Assembly: GCA_041481445.1 (NCBI GenBank)
Contig: JBGPBV010000009.1
Location: 17,131 to 81,130, forward strand
Source: AA29 sp041481445
GTDB lineage: Bacteria; Acidobacteriota; Vicinamibacteria; Fen-336
Reading direction: 5' to 3'
DNA: 64,000 nt
Position 1 is the stretch's first letter; each line of letters begins with the position of its first letter. This document shows positions 50,308 to 59,812 of this stretch, one piece after another. The position numbers were made by a program, and so were the translations under genes. The notes beneath the pieces were generated by a model that saw only the letters and a list, made by a program, of their open reading frames with translations, did not search any database and was not told where the DNA came from.

Positions 50308-51704
50308 TGCACGTACCCCAGCGCGCGCAGCTGCTCGGCATCCTCCGGCCTCACGGCCATGGGAGCGATCGCGGGCGCGCGCGACGTCCAGGCCTCGAGC
50401 CGGCGGGACATGAGCGCGGCCTGGTCCGGCGACGACGCGCGGAGGTTGCGCGACTCCTGGGGGTCGGCGGCGAGGTCGAACAGCTCGTAGGTCCCCTCGT
50501 CGCGCGCCTCGATGTACTTCCAGCGTCCCGCGCGCAGGCCGTACTTGTCGCCCTTGACCATCACGCCTCCGGGCAGGCGATCGTCGTAGCGGCGGCGCTG
50601 CAGGAAGATCTCGCGCCCGGGATCGGCGGGGGCCTGATCGCGGAGGACGCCGGCCAGGCTGCGCCCTTGGAGCGGGCCGGCGGGCGCGCTGAGGCCGGCG
50701 AGGTCGAGGATGGTTGGGGTGAGGTCCACGAGCTCCACCGGAGAGGAGATGGTGGACGCCAGGGGCCGCCCGGCCGCCCCTCGGACGACGAGCGGGACGC
50801 GCACGGCCTCCTCGTAGATGAAGATCCCGTGCTCCATGTGGCCGTGCTGCATGAGCCCTTCGCCGTGGTCGCCGGCCACGACCACCAGCGTGCGGTCGAG
50901 ACGGCCGGCGGCGTCCAGCGCGTCGAGGAGCCGGCCCATCTCCTCGTCCGCGAAATGGATCTCGGCGTCGTAGGCGGCCACGCGCGTTTCGACGTCGCCC
51001 GGTCCGAGCGGCGGGAAGAGGGCGGCGTGGGCGGGCGGGGGGTCGTACGGCGAGTGCGGGTCGAAGAAGTGGACCCAGAGGAAGAAGGGCGGGCCCTCGT
51101 CGCGCTTCTGGCGCGGCTCGAGATAGCCCTGGCTGCGCAGCCACTCGACCGCGCGCCCGCGCGTCTCGTCCGCGCGGCGGTCGAAAGGCTTCCCCACCAC
51201 GTTGTGCTCCCACGTCTCCTGGTGCACGGTGGCCCCCTGCCCGCTGAAGCGGTCGTCGTAGGAGTCGAAGCCCTGGTCGAGGCCGAAGCGATGGTCGACG
51301 GCGAACGAGCTGACCACCGCCGCCGTCCGGTACCCGGCGGCGTGGAGCCTCTCCGCGAGCGTGGTCCGCTCGGGAGGGAGGACCTGGCCGTTCTTCATCA
51401 CGCCGTGCCAGAGGGGGAGGAGGCCCGTGAACATGCTCGAGTGCGACGGCCCCGTGCTGGCCGTGGGGGCGTAGGCGGCCTCGAAGCGGGCCCCCGAGCG
51501 GGCCAGGGCGTCGAGCCGAGGCGTGGTCGGCCGGGCGTAGCCGTAAGCGGAGCAGTGGTCGGCGCGGGTCGTGTCGAGCGTGATCAGCAGGACGCTCGGC
51601 CGCACGGGAGCGCGGCCGGAGCACGCGGAAAGGACTCCCGCGAGGACGACGATGAATCCCCTTGCCCTCCGGCCCGCCCTCCGCCGCCGTCCCGTTCGTC
51701 CCAT
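50304..51704 (-). CDS. Sulfatase-like lipoprotein with Thr nucleophile (copy 2)
   Basis: A 466-residue lipoprotein: basic n-region, hydrophobic core and the perfect lipobox VLSACSG. The alkaline-phosphatase-superfamily domain has LLITLDTTRADHCSAYGYA, the nucleophile loop STGPSHSSMFTGL with Thr84 where sulfatases have Cys or Ser, and VVAGDHGEGLMQHG with Asp-His. HFFDPHSPYDPP and the C-terminal EDAEQLRALGYVQ are shared with copy 1. The ATG at 51704 is preferred because the longer frame start encodes no sensible export signal. It heads the envelope cassette; no promoter or Shine-Dalgarno sequence is evident. Confidence 0.88.
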   Translation of the reverse strand: MGRTGRRRRAGRRARGFIVVLAGVLSACSGRAPVRPSVLLITLDTTRADHCSAYGYARPTTPRLDALARSGARFEAAYAPTASTGPSHSSMFTGLLPLWHGVMKNGQVLPPERTTLAERLHAAGYRTAAVVSSFAVDHRFGLDQGFDSYDDRFSGQGATVHQETWEHNVVGKPFDRRADETRGRAVEWLRSQGYLEPRQKRDEGPPFFLWVHFFDPHSPYDPPPAHAALFPPLGPGDVETRVAAYDAEIHFADEEMGRLLDALDAAGRLDRTLVVVAGDHGEGLMQHGHMEHGIFIYEEAVRVPLVVRGAAGRPLASTISSPVELVDLTPTILDLAGLSAPAGPLQGRSLAGVLRDQAPADPGREIFLQRRRYDDRLPGGVMVKGDKYGLRAGRWKYIEARDEGTYELFDLAADPQESRNLRASSPDQAALMSRRLEAWTSRAPAIAPMAVRPEDAEQLRALGYVQ

Positions 51705-51774
51705 CGAAACCGAAAGAGTGGCGCGGCGCCGGCCCCGCGTCAAATCTCGCGTGGAAGCGCGGCGCGCGGACGGC

Positions 51775-54700
51775 TCAGCGATGAGCGGCGATGTAGGCCC
51801 GGATCCGCTCTTCGAGGATGGGCAGGGGGACGGGGCCGTTCGCGAGCACGGCATCGTGGAACTCGCGCACGTCGAAGCGCGGGCCCAGCTCCGTCTCCGC
51901 CGCCTTCCGTAGCTCGCGGATCTTCAGCTCGCCCATCTTGTAGCCGAGGGCCTGCCCGGGCCAGGAGATGTAGCGGTCGGTCTCCGTGGTCACCTCGTGG
52001 AGGGAGAGGGCGGTGTTGGCGGCGAGGAAGTCGATGGCCTTCTGGCGCGACCAGCCCAGCGCGTGGAGGCCGGTGTCGACCACGAGGCGGCAGGCCCGCC
52101 ACATCTCGTAGGTGAGCCGGCCGAAGTTGCTGTACGGGTCCTGGTAGAACCCCGCCTCCAGCCCGAGGTGCTCCGAGTAGAGGCCCCAGCCCTCCACGAA
52201 CGCGCCCACCCCGGCCGAGCGGCGCAGGGGCGGCACGCCCTGCAGCTCCTGCTGCAAGGCGATCTGGAGGTGATGTCCGGGCACCGCCTCGTGCAGCGTC
52301 AAGGCCTCCTGCGTGTAGAGGGGCCGGCTCTCCAGCGCGTAGGTGTTGACCCAGTACGTCCCGGCGCGCGTGCCCCCCACCGGGGCCTCGACGTAGCGCC
52401 CGCCCGTGTACTTGGGCGCGAGGTGCGCGGGCACCGGCTCCACGCCATAGGGCAGCCGCGGCAGCCGTCCGAACAGCGACGGCAGCTTGCCGTCCATGCG
52501 CTTGGCGATGAACGAGGCGCGCTGGAGCAGCTCCTCCGGCGTCTTCGCGTAGAACCGCGGGTCGGTGCGGAGGAACTGCAGGAAAGCGGCGAAGTCACCC
52601 TGGAAACCCGTCTTCTGGATGACGTCCATCATCTCGGCGTGGATGCGCTCGACCTCGGCCAGGCCGATGCGGTGCACCTCCTCGGGCGTGACGTCGAGGG
52701 TCGTGAAGTGGCGGACGCGGAAGGCGTAGTACTCGCGCCCGCGCGGAAGGTCGGCCGCGGCGGTCGTGGTCCGCGTCCGGGGGATGTACTCGCCGGTCAT
52801 GAAGTCGAGGAACGCGCGGTATCCGGCCACCGCGCCGTCCTTGACCGCGGCCTTGCCCGCCTCCCGGAGCCGCGCCCGCTCGGACTCGGGCACCCCGGGC
52901 GGGAAGCTCGTGAAGGGGGCGTAGAAGACGCTCTTCTCGGGATCGTCCACCACGTGCGTGCGGATCGTGACGTCGTAGCCCTCGAGGACGACCCGGGGCA
53001 GCGAGAAGCCGGTGCGCAGCCCCTCGCGCATGTTCGCGATCTCCTGGGCCACGTAGGTGGGGATCGCGCGCAGCCGCGCCGTGTAGCTCTCGTAATCACG
53101 GACGGTCGCGAAGGTGGTGTGGCGGGGCAGGTCGGCGAGGCCGGTGTGGAAGCCGCTGTCGGCGTTGATGGGGAGGCGCCAGGCCCCGAACTCGTGATCG
53201 GCGATCTCGTCCCGAAGGGTGCGCCCGAGCATGTCGTAGCTGATGCGGTCCTGGACGTCGAGAGAGGCGGGATCGAGGGCGGAAAGCCGCGCCAGAGTGG
53301 CCCGGCTGCGCTCGGCCTGGCGCTCGAGGTCGGCGGGGGCGACCGACGGCAGCCGGTCGTCGTAACGATGGTCGCCCTCGGAGGAGGCCAGGAGCGGGTT
53401 GTCGCGGAGGCGGGCCTCCCAGTCCTCGTCCAGCAGCCGGTGGAAGGCGGCAGCCGTCTCCGCCGCGGAGGAGGCGCCGCCGGCGGCCGCCATGTCCGAG
53501 TTGCTGACGAAGGCGAGCATCTTTCCGTCGGGCGACCACGAGGGCACGTTGATCGTGCCCTGGCCGCCGTAGACATAGGCGACGACCCTGGGCGGGCCGC
53601 CCGCCACGGGCAGGAGCCGGATCAGCACGCGCTTGTAGTACGGATGGTCCGAGGGGCTCACGTCCTTGCCGAAGCTGAGCAGCGCGATCCACTTCCCGTC
53701 CGGCGAGAGGTGCGGGAACCAGTTGTTGTACTCGTCGTCGGTCACCGGCTCGGGCGCGCTGCCGTCGGGCTTCATGCGCCAGACCTGCATGGAGCCGCTG
53801 CGCACGGAGTTGAAGTAGATGAAGCTCCCGTCCGGCGCGAACTCGGGTCCGTCGTCCAGGCCCTTGACGCTCGTGAGCCGGGTCTCCGGGCCGCTGCCGT
53901 CGGAGGCGATCGCGTAGATGTCGAACTCGCCGTCGCGGCCGCCGGTGTAGACGAGCCGCGTCCCGTCCGGCGACCAGCCGTGGAGATAGGACGGCGTCTT
54001 CGGGGTGATCCTCTTCGGAGTCCCCCCGGTCACGGGCACCGTATAGACCGCGGATTGGGCCTCGGGGCCGCTCTGGTCGCTGATCGCGAGCAGGCGGCCG
54101 TCGAACGAGAGCACGTGGTCGTTGTTGTTCCGGTTGGAAGGGCTGGTGTCGATGAGGGTGGACTCCCGGCGGGCCAGGTCGAACCGGTAGAGGCGCCCAC
54201 GCCCCTCGACCCGGCCACTCGTGTTGTAGACGAGGGCGGAGCCGTCGCGCGTCCAGTTCGGGGCCTCGAACGGGTCGGCCGAGCTGTGCACGATCTGCCG
54301 GTGGCCGCTGGCCACGTCGAGGATCTCGAGATGGCTCCCGATGTAGTCCCGATAGGGAACGAAGCCGTCCTTGGCCGGACGGATGATGCGGACGTCGCGG
54401 AAGATCGCCCTCTCGATCGCGTCCGCGTGGTGGGAGCACAGGAACAGGCCCACGTACACGTCGTCGCCCAGCGAGACCTCCGAGAACCGCGTGGCGGTGA
54501 GGGGGTCGCCGAAGCGGGCGGCGGAGAAGACGTACTCGTTCCCCTTGCGCTCGAGCTGCACGAAGTCGGCGCCGGTCACCGCCGACTTGATCTGCTCCGT
54601 GACCTCGCCCCTGGCCTTGCGGTACTGCAGCGACGTGAGGCCGTCTCCGTGCACGGCGGCGTCGACGTAGGGCGAGTCGGGGTCGAGGCTCGTGCGGACG

Positions 54701-55038
54701 ATCCAGCCCAGCTTCCGGTGCGGGTCCACGCCGGTCCCGACCAGCTCCACCCGCGCCTGGAGGATGAAGTCGCCCTTCATCCGCTTCCAGGCGAAGTGGA
54801 ACTCGTCGCGGGGGCCCCACATGTTCTGGCCGGACGCCGCCAGCGTGTACTCCTGGGAGACGGCGTTGTAGCTCGCCGATCCCGCGATCCTGGGAGCGCC
54901 GACGTCGCCGTGGGCCTCGAACTCGCCGAGCCCTGTGGCCTGGCCCCGAACCGGGGGCACCAGCACCAGCGAGCCGGCCAGCGTCCACAAGAGTGCCCGC
55001 CACCGAGGACGGCACCGGGCGGCTCGACCTCTGGCCAT
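51775..55038 (-). CDS. Fusion of TolB-type propeller protein with DUF885 metallopeptidase
   Basis: One 1087-residue frame. A signal peptide (about 1-33) is followed by a jelly-roll-like region (about 40-225) and a TolB/PD40 propeller (about 230-505) with repeats such as GWSPDGTRLVYTGG, EFAPDGSFIYFNSV and LSPDGKWIALLSFG. After the final blade (SWSPDGKMLAFVSNSD) and a short Ala-rich linker, a full DUF885 metallopeptidase begins at about 520 (AFHRLLDEDWEARL), with the zinc motif TLHEAVPGHHLQ and EGWGLYSEHLGL. GGAGG lies 7 nt before the ATG at 55038. Both domains are normally separate secreted proteins. I infer a periplasmic peptidase carrying its own binding platform. It is divergent from the selenium-binding-protein homologue. 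Confidence 0.92.
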   Translation of the reverse strand: MARGRAARCRPRWRALLWTLAGSLVLVPPVRGQATGLGEFEAHGDVGAPRIAGSASYNAVSQEYTLAASGQNMWGPRDEFHFAWKRMKGDFILQARVELVGTGVDPHRKLGWIVRTSLDPDSPYVDAAVHGDGLTSLQYRKARGEVTEQIKSAVTGADFVQLERKGNEYVFSAARFGDPLTATRFSEVSLGDDVYVGLFLCSHHADAIERAIFRDVRIIRPAKDGFVPYRDYIGSHLEILDVASGHRQIVHSSADPFEAPNWTRDGSALVYNTSGRVEGRGRLYRFDLARRESTLIDTSPSNRNNNDHVLSFDGRLLAISDQSGPEAQSAVYTVPVTGGTPKRITPKTPSYLHGWSPDGTRLVYTGGRDGEFDIYAIASDGSGPETRLTSVKGLDDGPEFAPDGSFIYFNSVRSGSMQVWRMKPDGSAPEPVTDDEYNNWFPHLSPDGKWIALLSFGKDVSPSDHPYYKRVLIRLLPVAGGPPRVVAYVYGGQGTINVPSWSPDGKMLAFVSNSDMAAAGGASSAAETAAAFHRLLDEDWEARLRDNPLLASSEGDHRYDDRLPSVAPADLERQAERSRATLARLSALDPASLDVQDRISYDMLGRTLRDEIADHEFGAWRLPINADSGFHTGLADLPRHTTFATVRDYESYTARLRAIPTYVAQEIANMREGLRTGFSLPRVVLEGYDVTIRTHVVDDPEKSVFYAPFTSFPPGVPESERARLREAGKAAVKDGAVAGYRAFLDFMTGEYIPRTRTTTAAADLPRGREYYAFRVRHFTTLDVTPEEVHRIGLAEVERIHAEMMDVIQKTGFQGDFAAFLQFLRTDPRFYAKTPEELLQRASFIAKRMDGKLPSLFGRLPRLPYGVEPVPAHLAPKYTGGRYVEAPVGGTRAGTYWVNTYALESRPLYTQEALTLHEAVPGHHLQIALQQELQGVPPLRRSAGVGAFVEGWGLYSEHLGLEAGFYQDPYSNFGRLTYEMWRACRLVVDTGLHALGWSRQKAIDFLAANTALSLHEVTTETDRYISWPGQALGYKMGELKIRELRKAAETELGPRFDVREFHDAVLANGPVPLPILEERIRAYIAAHR

Positions 55039-55159
55039 GGCAGGACCTCCGAATGATTCGGCGCGGATGCTCCCATCGGGCCTCCGGCCGGTCAAGGTTC
55101 CCCCGACATGACGGGACTTTCCCACGACCTGCGCGTTCTCTCTCAAAGGGAGGATGCCC

Positions 55160-56419
55160 ATGAACGCAGGGTATCGGAGGGTTCTGGCCGTGTGCTCGGG
55201 ACTGGCGCTCGGAGTCGTCCTCGGGAGGGGCGCCCTCGCCGCCGACGAGCGGGAGCGCGAGGAGGGCGGCGGGCGGGCCAGGCGCCTCTTCGTGTGGGCG
55301 GGCGACCAGGCCCGCCAGGCCGCGGATTTCCTCGCCGTCGTGGACTTCGACGAGGACTCGCCCAGCTACGGCAAGGTGCTGAGCACGCTGCCGCTGCCGG
55401 GCCCGGGAGAGTCCGGGAACGAACCCCACCACGTGGGCCTTTCCGCCGACGGCCGCGTGCTGGCCACCGGAGGCCTCTTGAGCGTCCTCAAGGGCCAGAG
55501 GGAGATCTTCTTCTTCGACGTGTCGAACCCCGACGCGCCCGAGTTCCTCTCCTCGGCCGACCCGCCGGATTCCGCCATCACCGACGAGTTCTACCCGCTG
55601 GCCGAGGGCGGCTTCCTGGTCACGATGATGGGGGGCCCGGCGGGGCATCATCCGGGACGCGTGGCCGAGTTCGACCGCGACCTGCGCCTGGTCGCGGAGC
55701 ATCCCGCCCAGCCGCCCACGGACGGCTTCAACCCCCACGGCATCTCGGTGAGGCCCGAGATCAACCTGATGGTCACGAGCGACTTCATCTGCCCCTCCAC
55801 GACCCTGCACGCGGTCCCGGGCGGCCTCGACCTGCGAGGCAGCATCCGGGTCTGGAGCTTCCGCGAGCGGAAGATCGTGCGCACGGTGACCCTGCCGAGC
55901 CCCGCCGGCACCATCGACGTCCGCCTGATCCCCGGGGACGAGAAACGCCGGGCCTTCACCGCCGGGATGACCGACGACCAGCTCTACCTGGTGGACACGC
56001 GCCGCGGGCGCGCCCGCGCCGTCTTCGACTTCGGCGCCATCGCCAAGGGCGGATGGCCCCAGCTCATGCGCATCACCCGCGACGGCCGGCGCCTCTTCGT
56101 CTCGATGAACGTGGCGGGCAAGGTCGCCATGCTCGACACCTCCGACCCCGAGCGGCCGGTGCTGCTCCAGACCCTCGACCTGGGCCCGGACTCGGGCCCG
56201 CACTACATCGCGCTGACCCGGGACGAGAAGCGGCTGGTCATCACCGACTACTTCCTCAACGAGGACGAGGCGGGCAAGGTCCACGCCGAAGGCGACCACA
56301 AGGTCCACGTGGCGAGGGTGACGTCGCGGAACCTCGTGCTGGACCGGCGCTTCAAGCTCGACTTCAACACCGCGATCGCCAGCGGGCCGGCGCGGCCGCA
56401 CGGCGTGGCCTTCAAGTAG
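55160..56419 (+). CDS. Selenium-binding protein (SBP56/methanethiol oxidase)-family, exported
   Basis: A 419-residue beta-propeller protein of the SBP56 family with an N-terminal signal peptide (cleavage near GALAADE). Conserved features: GNEPHHVGLSADGRVL, FNPHGISVRPEINLMVTSDF, SGPHYIALTRDEKRLV and ARPHGVAF, whose His residues match the metal site of the family. Characterised relatives include methanethiol oxidases. GGGAGG lies exactly 6 nt before the ATG at 55160; the ATG at 55154 touches that ribosome-binding site and is rejected. A strong hairpin follows 18 nt after the stop. Substrate not proven. Confidence 0.88.
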   Translation: MNAGYRRVLAVCSGLALGVVLGRGALAADEREREEGGGRARRLFVWAGDQARQAADFLAVVDFDEDSPSYGKVLSTLPLPGPGESGNEPHHVGLSADGRVLATGGLLSVLKGQREIFFFDVSNPDAPEFLSSADPPDSAITDEFYPLAEGGFLVTMMGGPAGHHPGRVAEFDRDLRLVAEHPAQPPTDGFNPHGISVRPEINLMVTSDFICPSTTLHAVPGGLDLRGSIRVWSFRERKIVRTVTLPSPAGTIDVRLIPGDEKRRAFTAGMTDDQLYLVDTRRGRARAVFDFGAIAKGGWPQLMRITRDGRRLFVSMNVAGKVAMLDTSDPERPVLLQTLDLGPDSGPHYIALTRDEKRLVITDYFLNEDEAGKVHAEGDHKVHVARVTSRNLVLDRRFKLDFNTAIASGPARPHGVAFK

Positions 56420-56437
56420 CGACGACCGGTCGCTCGC

Positions 56438-56475
56438 GAACGGGGCCGTGCACGCCTGCCGTGCACGGCCCGTTC
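56438..56475 (+). terminator. Long perfect-stem terminator hairpin
   Basis: Arms GAACGGGGCCGTGCACG (56438-56454) and CGTGCACGGCCCGTTC (56460-56475) pair with one bulged G around a CCTGC loop, followed by TT. It lies 18 nt after the selenium-binding-protein gene. The stem is far stronger than needed; only the short T run argues against a classic intrinsic terminator. Confidence 0.7.
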
Positions 56476-56503
56476 TTGCCCGGCACGCCCGCTGCACTAC
56501 ACT
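56476..56503 (+). promoter_or_regulatory. Candidate promoter of the small basic ORF
   Basis: TTGCCC (56476-56481) and TACACT (56498-56503) at 16-nt spacing, directly after the terminator hairpin. The -10 box is 7 nt before the ATG at 56511, predicting a leaderless message. Confidence 0.4.
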
Positions 56504-56510
56504 GTCGTGC

Positions 56511-56690
56511 ATGGGGCGGAAGAGCGAAGTCGATGGTTGGCTCCATCGGAAGGCGGCAAGGTTCGCCGGATGCATCGCCGGGAGCGACCCCGAGCGCGCG
56601 TCGCGCGCACGGCTGCTCGTCCGCGCGCGGTTGCGCCGAACACTCCGCGGACGCAGGCGCCTCCGGATCGCCCCCGAGAAGCGGCCCTAG
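56511..56690 (+). CDS. Small very basic ORF
   Basis: 59 residues, beginning MGRKSEVDGWLHRKAARFAG and ending in an Arg-rich tail. Its own candidate promoter and the preceding terminator argue for an independent transcript. The start lacks a Shine-Dalgarno sequence. The end overlaps the convergent MFS gene by 4 bp. The Arg-rich composition could bind nucleic acid or could simply reflect a random G+C-rich frame. No family recognised. Confidence 0.35.
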   Translation: MGRKSEVDGWLHRKAARFAGCIAGSDPERASRARLLVRARLRRTLRGRRRLRIAPEKRP

Positions 56691-57873
56691 GGGTTCGCGG
56701 CCGGGCGCGAGCCTCTCTTCCGGTCGTAGAGCCAGATCGCGGCGAAGATCACGACGAGGGCGACGGGCAGGACGGCCATGTAGCGCAGGGCCATCCTCGG
56801 CCCCAGCCGGTCGTAGAGGCCGCCCAGGATCCAGGTGAAGATCGCCGCCGACAAGGTGCCGACGCCGCCGATCAGGGCCAGGGCCAGCGCGCCGCCGTCC
56901 GGGAGCCGCTCGCTGGTGACGCCCAGCATCGTGGGCCAGAAGTAGCAGATCCCGATCGCGAAGACGGTGGCGGCGGCGATCGCGGTGGCGGGAGAGCTGG
57001 CCGCGCTGAGCCCGACGAGGCCGACGGCGGACACCGTGGCCGAGCCGGCCAGGAGCCCGATCGGCGAGAGCCGATGGACCATCGGCCCCGCGAACCAGCG
57101 GCCGATCGCCATCAGGCCGTTGATCCAGACGAGGACCAGGATGCCGCCCGCGGACATCCCCGCCGTGCTCGACAGGATGTAGGCGATCCACTGGTTGGTG
57201 GCGAGCTCGGTGGAGGCGGTCAGGATCATGCAGAAGACGAGGACGAAGAACAGGGGGCGCAGCACGGCCCGGTACATCCCGGCCGTGCTCACGCCCTGCT
57301 GGACGCGCTCGGTGGGCGGGAACTCCTGGCCGAGGAACAGCGCCCCGTAGAGCGCGGTCGGCACCAGGATGAACGCCATCTTCACCGGCCAGCTCGCCCC
57401 CAGCCGGCCCAGGCCGAAGGCCACGAGCCCGCCGATGACGATCCCGCCCGGGAACCATACGTGGAGCAGGTTCAGCTTCTCGGTCTTGCGGTCGGGATAG
57501 ACGGTGGCGGTGAGCGGGTTGATGAACGCCTCCACCAGCCCGTTGCCGAGGCCGACGCACAGGGTCCCCACGAACAGCATCCAGAAGCCGCTTGCGAAGA
57601 TGGTCAGGGCCACCCCCAGGACGTGCATCAGGAACGCGGCGGCGACGATGCGCTTCATCCCGAGGAGGTCCACGAGCTGGCCGCCGATGAAGATCGACAG
57701 CGTGAAGCCGTAGGCCCAGGCCCCGGCCGCCTTGCCCAGGTCCTCGTTGCTGAGCGCGAAGGCCCGGCCGAGGTCCCCCAGGATGTCGCCGCGGACGGCG
57801 AAGGTCACCGCGGTCGCGGTCAGGGCCATGCAGCTGGCTACGAACAGGCGGCGCCGCCGGGGCTCGGGGATGC

Positions 57874-57877
<4 letters not shown>
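56687..57877 (-). CDS. MFS transporter
   Basis: A 396-residue, 12-helix major facilitator protein. It has the GGQLVDLLGMKRIVAAAF loop between TM2 and TM3 (the motif A region) and the matching LGGLYDRLGPRMALRY loop in the second half. The start is TTG at 57877: AGGAGGAG... gives a GGAGGAG site 5 nt upstream, and TTG overlaps the stop of the isomerase-like gene (TTTTGA), so the two are coupled. As the last gene of a four-gene sugar-type operon, it probably imports the operon substrate (a sugar or sugar acid); specificity is not readable. Confidence 0.9.
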
Positions 57878-58752
<875 letters not shown>

Positions 58753-58765
58753 GGCCTCTGTCGGC

Positions 58766-59812
58766 TCAGGGCTGGAGCACGGCCTTGACGTAGCGGCCGC
58801 CGTGCATCCCGTCGAAGGAGTCGCGCCAGAGAGCCAGCGGCGAGACCCGGCTGATGATCGGGGCGAGGTTGATCCGCCCGAGGGCGAGGAGGCGCACCAC
58901 CTGCTCCCAGTTCTTGAAGGTGTGGGAGAAGCTGCCCTGGAGGGTGACCGCCTTGAGCACGAGGGGATCGAGGGAGAAGCCCAGCGGCTGCGGGCCCCAG
59001 CCGACCTTGGTGACCTGCCCCCCGGGCCGCACGATCTCCAGGGCCTGCGCCAGCGCGCGGGAGGTGCCGGTGGCGTCGACGACGAGGTCGGCGCCGAGAC
59101 CGTCGCCCAGGCCCCGGACGAGGGCGGCGAGGTCCGTGGTCTCGATCTCCACCGCGTGGGTCACGCCCAGCGCGCGGGCGGCCTCGAGGCGCGGCCGGTC
59201 GACAGGGGTTCCGGCCACGATCAGCGGGCCCGCCCCGGCCATGCGGGCCATCTCCGCCGACAGCAGGCCGATCGGCCCCGGCCCGAGCACCACCACCATG
59301 TCCCCCGGCCGCACCCGGCTCTTGACCGCGACCGCGTTGTAGGCGACGCAGCAGGGCTCGGTGAGGGCGGCCCGGTCGAAGGGCAGCGAGTCGGGGATGT
59401 GGTGCAGGCAGCGCTCGGGCACGCGCACGAACTCGGCCATGCCGCCGTGGGTGCCGTAGCCGAAGCCGGCGCGCTCGGGGCACAGGTTGTACTCGCCGGT
59501 GCGGCAGTAGAGGCAGCGGCCGCAGATCGAGGCCGCCGTCTCCGAGACCACGCGGTCGCCCTCCTTGAAGCCGCGCACGCCAGAGCCGGTGGCCGCCACC
59601 TGGCCGCAGAACTCGTGGCCGAGCACGACCGGCACGTTGACCGGCCAGCTCTGCGTGTTGAGGTACTGGTGCACGTCGCTCCCGCACACGCTGGCCGCGC
59701 CCACCCGGAGCAGGACGTCCTCGTCGCCCGGCTCGGGCACGGCCAGGTCGCGCAGCTCCACCGCCTCCGGCGCGAGCGCGTACTGCACGAGACCCTTCAT
59801 GCGCGCGCTCAT
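58766..59812 (-). CDS. Zinc-dependent medium-chain dehydrogenase (polyol/threonine dehydrogenase type)
   Basis: A 348-residue medium-chain dehydrogenase. Catalytic zinc ligands are in ASVCGSDVHQ and VVLGHEFCG; the structural zinc lobe has four cysteines in CGRCLYCRTGEYNLC; the Rossmann motif is VVLGPGPIGLLSAEMAR. It belongs to the sorbitol/threonine/galactitol dehydrogenase group. The start overlaps the stop of the HUMPS gene (ATGA), so the two are coupled. I infer oxidation of a polyol or sugar-derived alcohol in the same pathway. Confidence 0.92.
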   Translation of the reverse strand: MSARMKGLVQYALAPEAVELRDLAVPEPGDEDVLLRVGAASVCGSDVHQYLNTQSWPVNVPVVLGHEFCGQVAATGSGVRGFKEGDRVVSETAASICGRCLYCRTGEYNLCPERAGFGYGTHGGMAEFVRVPERCLHHIPDSLPFDRAALTEPCCVAYNAVAVKSRVRPGDMVVVLGPGPIGLLSAEMARMAGAGPLIVAGTPVDRPRLEAARALGVTHAVEIETTDLAALVRGLGDGLGADLVVDATGTSRALAQALEIVRPGGQVTKVGWGPQPLGFSLDPLVLKAVTLQGSFSHTFKNWEQVVRLLALGRINLAPIISRVSPLALWRDSFDGMHGGRYVKAVLQP

